52,039 bases of DNA, taken from Phoronis australis (taxonomy: Eukaryota > Phoronida > Phoronidae). A program made the position numbers and the translations under genes. The notes under the pieces are model-generated. The model was not told the DNA's origin and did not search any database. It was given only the letters and a program-made list of their open reading frames with translations. Shown piece by piece: positions 26,101 to 35,500 of this stretch. Within the stretch, counting starts at the first letter, position 1. Every line of letters starts with the position of its first letter. The DNA is taken from assembly GCA_002633005.1 (NCBI GenBank), contig NMRA01000058.1, forward strand, positions 760,735 to 812,773, written 5' to 3'.

Positions 26101-29100
26101 ACTAGGTGGCGCTTGATACAAATTTGAATATTCACGGTTTTAATGACATAGCAACTTTAATACCAGTCTTCCCGTGATATAACCATGCATTACTTATGAA
26201 GCACGTGATCACACTAGCTTTGCATGTGAGTGTCTTGTGCTCATTGAAAGGGGTACACCTGGTTTTAGGGCCGACAAACGCATTTTGGGTTATTGTTTTA
26301 CGGGACAACATTTTTGAAGTTATTAGTGTTGACTTGAGCTAACCTAACCCATTGTCCTAGATTGATTCTATTAATAATCTTCAATTCTTGCAATTAACTG
26401 CCAGTCAGTCGAGGAAACCGAGGCCTGCAGTTGCTTGTTACCAAGTGGGTCCAGGGATTTAGTTGCGGACTACGAGCGCTGAGTTCGTGCGATTGATCTA
26501 AACAACATATTTCTCACCAATTACGTCACTGTAACTTGACGTATCTCTCAGATGAATACGTAAATGTCTAGTGGTCTTCCCGTGTCCAAATCGTCCACAA
26601 AAGAAACACAAACACAAACCGCGATTCACATGAACAAAATACAAACGGCACATTTAAAACAAAAAAGGAAAAGTTGACATGGACCTTGTACATAATAAAA
26701 TTTTGGCAAACATCACTTGGTCAGCATTCCTGTTTTTCCACACGCATTTAGATAATTTAACTATCTTGTTCCACTGAGCTCAGTACACTGTAGGCGTTAT
26801 ATTCTTCCAGAATTTTGCATAAAAATGTTATTATTTAGATATTGACGGGTTTAATGAATTTCATGTTTTAATCGAAATTCATAATCGGCGCGCAAAAGAC
26901 CTGTAATTGGCACGTTCGTCATGAGGAATGCCACAAGGGCTGCAACAACAAAATATATCCTCGTCAGCTCTGAAAACTGCATGCCGACGACGCTATTTAA
27001 TAGTTTCCGTGAGGGGGAGGCCCACCTAAATCCGCTTCTGTTAATATTGCGCCGGGTATGTGCCCAATTGAAATTTTCAGCTCTACGAGCACTGGGGACA
27101 TGGGTTTTCAACCTTAGAAATCACTTCATATCCAGGAGGAGTTAGTGACTTCGAATCCCCGTCGCGCTATAATACACAGTGTCTGTATTGCCACGTTTCT
27201 CTGTCCAGATTAATTTATCGTCTGGTGTATTGAGAAGACTTAAGACGATTATTTTGCGACTAAGGTGGTTAAACGTCGATTTAAGCTCTACAAGCTGCCA
27301 GTAGAGTGAATTTCGTCTGCAAATTAGAGAACTGATTTGAGCATTGTGTGGCATCAAAAATACTTTCATCCAAACCATTACTAGGAAATTTTGACAAAAA
27401 TTACGTTTTACGTACTTGTAGACTGGCATATCCCTGGTTTGGGCTATTCATAGGTCGTAAAATATCATTTTACAAAGGCCAGTGTAAACCACGTGCTAAT
27501 GTTCAAAACATTAACTTTCTTCACGAGTGTATTTGACCTTCCAAAAAAACGCCGTTGCGTTCCTTTGCTTCGTCAACTTGGTTACAGCTGAAGTTCCCCT
27601 GGCTTCCATACAGCCATGGCTACTGTAACTAACCCGCCACGACAAGTAGGACAGTGAGAACCAAACCACGTGTGAAATACCGGAGTTAAGGTTTTGTGTT
27701 AGATTCAGAATTTCGAAATAACGGCACGAGCTTAACGATTTCGATTCTTATGCTGGTGGGGCCTGTCCCCTAACTTGACTTCCTGGGAATCTACATTGTA
27801 AGAATTCAACCTGTGAATTGAGCTGAAGGACAAATGATTTTCGTGTAAACAGGTTTTAATCATGGGCGGCGCAGCACTGAAAAAGAAGTGGGGGCTATAG
27901 CCCCCCTGCCCCCCTGTAGTGCACCGCCCGCTCTCCAGCCCCCTATGGTGAGTCGCCCATGTAACGTATACGACCTGATAGGAGGTCGCTTGTCTATAAA
28001 TAGAAACTGGATTATGAACGTGGAACACTTTTATGTAACTTTGGCGCTTGCAAAAGTCATATTTCGTCAGAGATATAATGTTTTCGCATTCAACAATCGA
28101 TTAAAGCGGCATTAATATCGCGATTTCTGTCAATTTTTTTATTTAGATAACTAACTGTTACGAAAATCGTCTCTTACTATTATTCCTTACTCAGTGTAGA
28201 AGTGATCTTTGCCGAGACCGTACCAATCTGTTTACTTCTTCAGATCAATCTCACGAAGCTCAGGTCACACCGTGACCCGAACGTTACGAGTTTGTCCTCA
28301 AGCAGTAACAACACACGGTCCGTTCGTTCGACCTGATTTGACTAAGGAACAATTTGAGACCAATTTCATAATGGTAAGAGGGCTAAATCAGAAGTTTTGG
28401 CAGAAAGCTCGGGTTTGATGAGGCTTTAACTGCTTTTTTGTGACACTGGCATCAGTTACAGCTCGCATGAAATTGCACCTCATAGCTTCAGAAAGGTTTG
28501 AGCAAAACGTTGAAGCACGGACAATTCCCCTGTCATTTCATTGTATGTCCTTATTTCAGCTACTGGTTACAGTCTGTCAGTTAAAGTTTGACACTGGTAA
28601 ATGGACAATAATCTAATATATGTATGACGCATTTAAAAATTTATACTCCTGATCTATTGGTCAGAATTTTCCATGCCAGAAAAGCGTCACGTGCACCGGG
28701 TAGAATTACAGTGCATTATGGTCACTTATAATGATTATGACGCAATAACGAGACAGGAGTGAGTTCGAATATTGTTATAAAATTGGATTTTCTGATACAC
28801 CTGTCAAAATGTCTCGAAGGATATAGAATAATCTACTATGGTTCTCAATTAACACCATTGTGTCAGAACAATTTCTTCATAGACAGTGACACGTTGGAAC
28901 CGACTGAAAAAATGAAAACCCTCAAAAATCCGAGTTCAGTTTACAACCTGAGGCACTAGAGTAGATTTTGATCTACTCACAATTCATCAGCTTTGTACGT
29001 TTTTCGATCTGGAATCCATGTGAGAATCATGCGGCCTCGTGCATTTGCCTTCGAAAAGTAAATTAACTAATTTCTAGTACAAACGTGGGGACACAGCTGG

Positions 29101-32100
29101 GGCAAGCTGGTTACAGTTCATCCGGCTAGAGCGACAATCGAAAAATGAAGTACTTTTGTCATGTGTGTAAAACATCAAACTGGAAGTTAGCGCCCATAAA
29201 CTCGAAAAATTGCTTTTGCAATACACGCATTAATATTGAGACACACTCGTCCAATCAAAACGCTGGGTCATCTTTCTTGGTGGCCAGCCAGTGACCAAAC
29301 GTTTTTATTCAGATTTGAACCAAGGTACTTTCCAGGAGATTCAGAAAAAGACTGTTACGCAACTCTGCACAGTTACCAGACATGCCTTGCCAATGTCTGC
29401 CAAAAAGTCAACGTAATATTTTAATGTGTCCATACGCCCGGATGAAATTTCACAGCTCTTTGTCCGCGACTGCCCCGTCAGAAAAAGGTATGAGGTAACA
29501 CTTCGTTCGCCAGTCTTATCACGTGTCTTTGTGTTTGCGCTAGGAATAATAATACTTGTTCCTAAATGTTTTTGCTTCATAAATTGGTCCCACAGTGAAT
29601 AAGGTATTTGTGAAACGTGTAATATCGTGTTGATATTTTCATACAAAGACGTGTTTGTGTAGCATGTGAGGACCTGTGAGCATCATGGGACTTTATCCGC
29701 CTTACGTCAATTGCAGCAGCAACGAGTTAACAGCCAGCATGGTTCAAACGAGACGTAGTCGAAATTACAAATACTGAAAGCTGACAACATAACACGCTAA
29801 ACGGTGTCAAGTCTTTAAAGTGCTTAATTTATTCTACTCACATTTATTTCATGCCACTTTTGACCACAGTTTAAAAATGTTGTTTTGTATACTGGAACTA
29901 ATAGAACTAATAATATCAGTCGAGAAAACACTTGCGACATTTAAATTAAACTCGAAAGACCTTTTGAAACTAAAACCCAGAACTATTAACATTTGTAACC
30001 TATTACTTAGAAGATGATTCTGGTTATCAAATCGCTTGCCTAAACAACTGAATACCCTATTCACCGGAAACAGTAATTGACAGATCCGACAGTTCGGACG
30101 TACCATGCTTCTAATCAAGGTATTATCATCAGTAAAAACGGATTTATGGGTTCAATTACAAAATCTCCCTGCAGTTATCCTCTCTGACGATACAGTATTG
30201 TTGAGGCGGCAGCTATCTGCATTTTCTCGAACAGTTTGGCTTGTGTGTGAAGCAGTCCCCGAAAAAAGTAGCATAAAAACTAGAATCGAAATTTGAAATA
30301 ACGTAGCCAGAAAGGCGACCGTTGAGAAGCCAACCGGGGGCATTGTTTAGTAGACGCAAGACAATCGCGAGAAAAGTTAGTGGATCACGTCCCACGCTTG
30401 AAATGTATTGCGAGATCTCGCGAAAGTCTTCGGTGATATTATTTGTTGGCGAGTATCTTGCGGCTACGTAACGCAACCCGGGCTACTGCCAGTTTCAAGT
30501 CCGCTTCAAGTGTTAGAAGGGGAGAGTTGGAGATGACCGTTGTGGAGGAATCGATGACGACAGATTGACGGGGGCGAAAGTGTCATGTCAAAAGCTGGTC
30601 TCGACAATATATCTTAACTGAGCCAGCGTTGTTGCTGTTACTTTCTCGGTCGATATCAGAAGTGTGTTCCGCAGACGCCAGAAAATCGCCAAAAGATAAA
30701 ATCATGCGAGTGAAAAATGAGCAGACTATGCTCAGGATCTTTTTTGCAAACCCTAGCAAAATGGCGGCCACTCTATGAGGTGACGGAAGTCCACGGCTTC
30801 GAGTTGGGCAAGCGTGGCGCATGCGCACTAGCCTGGTAGAAAACTAAGTAAAGTAAAGAAACCGTTCTTAAGGGACCCAATAATAAAATGCAGTTTTCCC
30901 TTAAAAGAGGGAGTAATAGCTGAAAACGGCGCTTGATAATGATTTTTTCACTCGTTCGTGAAAGTTGAGGCGTTGTTTGGAAGCAGAAACTCTCAAATTA
31001 TTCACAAAGTTAGCTTTTATCCTTAAACCTCGGCTTTGATGACCAGCCGATGCTGAAGAGGTCGGCGAAACATAATTTACCACTGTATTGGCTTTAACTG
31101 CAGTAATTTAAAATACTTTTACTTAGTATGCAGGCTAACGAACAGTATGAATATTGACCCTGAGGTGACGGTTTGCGTTATGTCCTGGTTTCAAAGCTTT
31201 GAGAAAATAGAAATCTTCAACAATTTCTATTACTATATACTAATCGGATAGACAGGCATTTATTATACACCGAAGCCGGGAAAGTTCGATTGGAACATTT
31301 ATCAAGGTTAAAATGCTATCCTACTCTCACAACTAAACTAATCCAATGAACTAATAGGACTGTTGGAAATAATGTGTGCGGTGCAAGCAGTTTTCGACGC
31401 GAGGGTCAGCTATGGGTGTTTTTCTAATCATTTAGAAAGACGAGCACAGGATGAATTCTATTGCGGCCGGCGGATTTGCGGCACGTGACCATCGTTAATA
31501 ACAAACCGGGGATCCAGGCTTCTAATTTGGCAACGCTTGCGAATGAGTTATCTTTTATAAGATCAATGAATGCGTGAAATACCAGACAGGAACGGATAAT
31601 TCATTAGGCCTGTATTTACGATTCGAATTTTGATATCGTTGGATGCTGATTGATTTCGTCGGTAGATCAAAACTGTTGACATAATCAAGGTAATACGATG
31701 AAATGTGGCAATAGGAAATAGTTTTCTCCTAGGCTATGTTATCTTGTGTTCCGAGTCGGTGATAACAAACAGGTACTCGTAAGCCTACTCAAGATTTTGT
31801 AATAAATACTTTATTAGCCTCCCACTTTTTCATTTCATGATGGCAACGGCATTCCAAAATGGTGTCATTTTACACCTAGTAACCGGGGATTTTGAACTGG
31901 GAATCCTGGGAAGATTATCCCGCTAAAGGAGTGGACTGTGTACCTCAGTGTCGGCAATTTGGTTTGATATGCAGTGGCGGATCCAGGATTTGGAGTTGGG
32001 GGGGGGGGCAGGGCAGAGTATTAACTAGGATTTTGCCCGTCAGACATTCCCACCCCCGAATTGCCAAATGGAATATGGGAAAATTTTAGGGGGAGGGCAT

Positions 32101-32540
32101 GGAGTCTTGCCCCACCCTCCCCCCTAAATCCGCCACTGATGTGGGTATGTTTCAGGCAGTTTTGGAATGGATATTTCATTTGAAATAATCCGTTATCGAT
32201 ACAGACCATTTTTCAAAATCGGGTATCTTGATCGTTAAAGTGGTAATACTGATGTAACTGTCTACACTGGTTATCATAAAAAATCGACAATAGCTCATTA
32301 AAAGGACACGACCCAGCAGTCCACCTGTTGCGTAAGAAAATATTTCCTTACCCTATCGTTCTTGAATTTGCCCGGTATAATCTCTCGGCGAGGCCTCTTG
32401 GCACGATTCTCTCTGTTCTTGCTCCTGTTCTTACGCCCGCCCTTGCCCCGGCGGGAGCGGCGTTTCCCTGCTTCGGCAGACATCAGTTCGAAGGCAGCCA
32501 GTATGGTTAAGCCGACCACCAGGAGAGTACCGACCCTCAT
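10833..32540 (-). CDS. Secreted single-Ig-domain protein with two strongly basic tails (3 coding exons)
   Basis: The CDS is join of 32352-32540, 13704-13806 and 10833-11146 on the minus strand: 606 nt, 201 residues plus TAA. The sequence shows a signal peptide at residues 1-24 (hydrophobic core TLLVVGLTILAAF, probable cleavage after AEA), then residues 25-63 with 19 of 39 Lys/Arg, an Ig-like domain at about 66-157, and residues 159-201 with 24 of 43 Lys/Arg. All three coding exons are bounded by good GT-AG sites and phases match (0, then 1), with no internal stop. The Ig call rests on a B-strand IMIWRC (Cys81), a C-strand-like PIEFIGKRHG, and the E-F signature LLLRIPKVTTEDSGIY. Inference: an extracellular protein that could bind heparan sulphate or other polyanions. 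Odd points: position 138, where YxC is expected, is Ile, and the core Trp is replaced by Phe96. I do not recognise a named family. Extra symmetric exons inside the 18.5-kb intron cannot be excluded. Confidence 0.8.
11769..12088. repeat. 160-bp tandem duplication
   Basis: Two adjacent copies (11769-11928 and 11929-12088) start TTTAAGAGCCAAGCTTGAAA and TTTAAGAGCCAGGCTTGAAA and both end with ACGGAAACTCAAT. Differences are a handful of substitutions at constant spacing, so the duplication is fairly recent. It lies in intron 2 of the Ig gene. Confidence 0.9.
13547..13676. mobile_element. MITE with CATGGGCGGCGC termini (composite copy)
   Basis: The left end CATGGGCGGCGCAG is mirrored by GCGCCGCCCATG at the right. 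A likely 5-bp target duplication AATAG flanks it (13542-13546 and 13677-13681). Inside, a second left-end-like motif, CATGCGCGGCGTAGCACTG, starts at 13621, so the copy looks like two elements fused or nested. The middle is G-rich then C-rich (GTGGGGG ... CCCCCT), able to fold back. There is no coding capacity; the two ORFs reading across it are artefacts. Confidence 0.75.
13704..13806 (-). CDS. Ig gene coding exon 2: first half of the Ig fold
   Basis: The exon is 103 nt and encodes residues 64-97 plus the first base of Gly98. The acceptor is excellent (TTTGTGTTTTTGCAG before CAAGTCCG) and the donor is TTTATCG|GTGAGT, giving phase 1. The peptide QVRRYLKILGTDIMIWRC reads as A-B strands of an Ig domain, with Cys81 at the B-strand position. 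SEPIEFIG continues into exon 3 as the C strand, where Phe96 stands in for the usual Trp. A MITE ends 27 bp downstream of the donor dinucleotide, inside intron 2. A longer ORF in another frame covers this exon, but only the phase-0 frame links exons 1 and 3. Confidence 0.8.
14898..14990. repeat. Short local duplications
   Basis: AATCTGAAA followed by TATCAAATGC or TAATCAAATGC occurs twice about 34 bp apart. It is followed by CGCTTGAACTCG and CGCTTGAACTTG in tandem (14970-14995). Confidence 0.5.
15745..15872. mobile_element. MITE with GTTCCGTAGA terminal inverted repeats
   Basis: The left end GTTCCGTAGATGCAAGAA and right end TTTCTCGCCTCTACGGAAC are inverted repeats over about 20 bp with a few mismatches. 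The 128-bp interior contains GCGATATCTCGC and ACGTGCTTCACTTGTAATAC, which recur in the copies at 30.35 and 36.94 kb. Overlapping ORFs on both strands are artefacts of the element. Confidence 0.65.
17155..17179. repeat. G homopolymer with one unresolved base
   Basis: About 25 G residues with an N at 17167. The length is probably unreliable in the assembly. The ORFs reading Gly or Pro runs through it are artefacts. Confidence 0.9.
25559..25735. mobile_element. Rearranged copies of the GTTCCGTAGA MITE
   Basis: GTTCCGTAGACGAAAGAAAC starts at 25559, and a second start, GTTCCGTAGAGCAAAG, lies at 25697 in the same orientation. The block between them keeps GAGATCACACTAGC and a degraded right end (GATTCTTCGGAATTC). 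It abuts the longer interspersed repeat that begins at about 25736. Confidence 0.5.
25736..26160. repeat. Interspersed repeat, copy 1 (paired with 48651-49204)
   Basis: Both copies begin TGTCTCATT(G/A)AATTGTGAATATG and end with (G/C)GTTTTAATGA, shortly after AGTCA(C/T)TAGGTGGC(G/A)CTTG. Matching blocks occur in the same order between. The 120-codon ORF at 25743-26105 lies inside and is not supported as a gene. Confidence 0.55.
27861..27961. mobile_element. Second copy of the CATGGGCGGCGC MITE
   Basis: It starts CATGGGCGGCGCAGCACTG, contains AAGTGGGGGCTATAGCCCCC and ends GTCGCCCATG. It is 101 bp long. The flanks (TAAT before, TAAC after) are a weak duplication candidate. It shares the left 20 bp and the G/C-rich fold with the 13.55-kb copy. 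Confidence 0.7.
30347..30474. mobile_element. Diverged full-length copy of the GTTCCGTAGA MITE
   Basis: It aligns along its length with 15745-15872: GTAGACGCAAGA at the left, GTGGATCACGTCCCACGCTT and GCGAGATCTCGCGAAAGTCTT in the middle, and GCGGCTACGTAACGC at the right. The central TCTCGCGA is palindromic. A further partial left end (GTTCCGCAGACGCCAGAAAA) lies at about 30665. Confidence 0.55.
31972..32138. mobile_element. hAT-like MITE with CAGTGGCGGAT termini
   Basis: The left end CAGTGGCGGATCCAGGA and right end AAATCCGCCACTG are inverted repeats with CAG...CTG ends, as in hAT elements (established knowledge of that superfamily). The interior is a G tract then GGGGGAGGGC ... CCCTCCCCCC. No clear 8-bp target duplication is left at the ends. 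At 167 bp it has no coding capacity. Confidence 0.65.
32352..32540 (-). CDS. Ig gene coding exon 1: signal peptide and basic N-terminal tail
   Basis: This exon encodes residues 1-63, beginning MRVGTLLVV and ending GKFKNDR. I chose the ATG at 32540 because it starts directly with a short n-region and a hydrophobic core. The in-frame ATG 16 codons upstream reads across a likely splice acceptor (ATTACAG at 32561-32555, after a pyrimidine-rich run), so the 5' UTR is probably split by an intron and the first non-coding exon lies above 32.6 kb, not located. The donor is AGG|GTAAGG with GT at 32351-32350, phase 0. Residues 49-52 (RPRR, followed by Glu) fit the furin pattern R-x-R-R; RAKR at 46-49 also fits but is followed by Pro. 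The tail is rich in Arg, Lys, Gly and Asn, which suggests a flexible segment. Confidence 0.8.
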
Positions 32541-32554
32541 GATGTGTTTTACAC

Positions 32555-35500
32555 CTGTAATGTATAAGAACAGGTGAGAGAACGGCAAGTAATGTGTGGC
32601 GGGCTCTCTTGAAGGTCGATGGATGGAGAGGGAATTCCCTCATAGAAGGAATTGGTGTAGAAACATGTCGCTAACTCAGGTGGGTATTTTACCCAGCCTG
32701 GTACATCGTTTCTGATGGTGGATTTTTTGGCACTACGACATTGTCTCAAGTTCGTAATTTGGCATTGCGGTAATGTCACTGCTTTGCATTGGATACGTTG
32801 AATGTTGCGGTTGCCATGTTGGTGATCAATCAGATTTGAGAGATGAACATGTAGGCTACCCATTAAGTACAGAACGCGAAGCGTCTTGAAATACAACAGT
32901 GTAGCTTGAAATAATTGTAAAAATGCGGAACTTGAAAACGGAAAGATGCAAAAACCGGTTAGACATTCAGGGCCCGCTGTTACACGTACACAAGGATCTC
33001 TGCATCGGCGGCGGATTTAGCAATGAACTCACTTTGGCACTTTTGTGAAAAGGAGCAAAAGTTTCATTTAAATGAAATTGGCTGGGCTGTATAAAACTTT
33101 CAAAGTTATCTAGTAGATAAGCCTGGTTGTTGCACCGTGTCAACAGCATTGTTCAACAATGATAGGGTGACACGCCATAGGGTGGCGCTATTGTTCTCCT
33201 GCGTATCAATTGCTTGCCAGCAAGTGCATGCAACAGTTCTTTATTGACAAAACATCGCAACTTTCATTCATCCAAATAATACAGGACATCATAATTGATA
33301 CTTGAGAACTTGTACGATTCGGTTCCACTGTAAGCGACCATTTGTTGCCCGTGGTCATGTATAATCACACTGTCCTTTCAAACAGTGAACACCGGGCTAA
33401 AAATTAGACTGGCTGCGATGTTGCGATGTCTCCGGAACGAAACTGGGTAAAATAGTATTAAAACTATCATCCTAACAAGTATGATATATGATGCCATCCG
33501 TGTGAACAGGATATCTGCGATTTGAAACAAACTACAAAATCAGAAAAAAATTGTATCATGTTCCTATGGGTTGTCGACCCAACTAGTTGTTTAGTTAAAA
33601 TCAGTTTGTCTTAACCAACCGTTTGATACAGGCCGCCGAGTTACAAGATTTTTCTCATGTTGCGTTTACGGTATATTACTGAATAGGCGTGTTTCTAAAA
33701 GACTTCATACAGGTAGAATGGTGACTCTTACGCTTACTAAAACTCGCGAAAGTTTGAAAGAAGCTGTTTTTTATGCCAACTGACTTGTCTTTTGGCTACA
33801 TGGCTTTGCATTTTAATTTTGTATAGCCTACTATTTTTTAAACAATGCGCTGATAATAGACATCTAGTTGATGCACCCAAGCAAATTCGACTTCGATACC
33901 TCTGGTGAAAACGTCGGGTACAGCAATCGATGCTTTGTTGCAAAATAAGGCATTGGGTATACGAGTACCGATCACATGATTACTTACAGGAACAATATAA
34001 TCATTAAACGAACAACTGTTAAACAGGTATTATTGTGCAACTACCTAACGAACCAATTTGAGTCATTACCACTTGACAGAACATGACGTAATCACATCTT
34101 TAGGGCACAACTTGTGTGGTTTCAGGAAACTAATTGCCAATATGATTCAACAGTGCCACGTACGATTCATGATTATTGGCTCACCAGATTCTCGACTTCT
34201 CACGCTATTCTAAGATCCCACGCGTAGTGTTTTATGCATCAGCAACTAGTATCAAGTTCAAGAGATGTCATGTAGCGTGAAATTATAAAATAATATCCAA
34301 GCATAAATGTATATGCGCTAACTCCATCGACTTGTCAGTTTATTTTTCATCATTGTCTCGTTCTGGGAGCAGAATAAGGCATAATGCGAAGCGGCCTACT
34401 GTTCCCACGGCAAAAAATGTAGTATGTTTCACATACTGTATGGATCATACGCAGTTTACTATTTTTCTCATCAACCGCCAACCCAGTGACTATTGTTTGG
34501 AAAACGATGATGACGACGGTGACAATGACGACTATCTCTGTGCTCATCTATCAGTTGAACATTTGGATTCGATTTCCATTTCAAATTTGATGGCCAGTCA
34601 TGCAGAATAGATATTACCTAACACTTTAATAGCTTTTTAAATGAAACGGTTTATGACAGCAGTCAAAGTTAGTGAGCCCTGACTTGGCAAGGACCGAAAG
34701 TTCGAAAGATTCAATCATTCGCTAAGCAATATCAGTTGTCATTCTAATTATACAACGGTTTATGGTTCCCCTAGGTCTTGCTGTTCTGATTTGTTGTAAT
34801 GAAAATCTTTGAGAACTGGACACAATCGTACCCTGGAATTAACGACGGCGGAACATTTATGCATAATTCGAGGATAAAAATGCTCGCTACAGTTACGGAA
34901 ACAACACTACAGTAACGGATCACAAATGCAGCCGAACTACTTTTATTTTACATGTGTTCAGCATGCTATATGGGCATAATGTAAGGAACCCCAGATTACC
35001 ATTAATAACAAGTTAAAAAGAAAACGATAGGAATTTTATAAATTGAGTCTTTCACCAAAACAAGTTATCCACGAAGCCGAATAAGACGGTAACTTACCTT
35101 AGATTTGAAGCTTTAAGTAAACAAATCTTTCTTGTATCCTAAAATGTCACAGTGGTTTACAGATAGACCAATAATTTAATCCCTTTATCCGTAGATGAAT
35201 ACACGCAAACGTATACAACTGAATATACGAAGCTGTTATTCTTCACTGGGAGGTTTACGCAAGGCCAATAACTTATGAGAGGCGTGCAGTGTAGGAATAC
35301 AATGAACACATTGCGCATGTACCGGCATGACTGGCCAATCCTCAGGAGCAGACGATACGGAACCAATTTGGCGAAACGAATCTGTGGTATTCCTACGAAC
35401 AGCTTCCAGAATAAAGAAACTAGAGTCTACTTGCTACGTGATTATTTCTTCCTTGGTTTTCTTAAAAATGCAAAGTGAGGGTGATAGACCCTGTTTGTTT

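Larger units (their letters stand above)
13807..32351 (-). other. Intron 1 of the Ig gene (about 18.5 kb)
   Basis: This is the GT-AG phase-0 intron between the signal-peptide exon and the Ig exons. It carries several short transposon copies (15.75, 25.56-26.16, 27.86, 30.35, 30.67 and 31.97 kb), a poly-G tract with an unresolved base (17.16 kb) and many ORFs of 60-150 codons. Those ORFs have no splice context or recognisable motif. Much of 18-25 kb and 28-30 kb shows nothing I can name. Alternative or symmetric phase-0 exons could hide here. Confidence 0.65.

Noticed and set aside
25743-26105. 120-codon plus-strand ORF
   Set aside because: It lies wholly inside an interspersed repeat whose other copy (48.65 kb) does not keep the frame.
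32541-32588. In-frame upstream ATG giving a longer Ig protein N-terminus
   Set aside because: It would put 16 residues before the signal peptide and read through a likely acceptor (ATTACAG).
32549-32896. 115-codon minus-strand ORF upstream of the Ig signal peptide
   Set aside because: It overlaps the splice acceptor region, has no recognisable motif, and its composition is unremarkable; the signal peptide begins cleanly in another frame.
34332-34610. 92-codon plus-strand ORF with an Asp run
   Set aside because: The Asp run comes from a GATGATGACGAC-type simple sequence; nothing else supports a gene.
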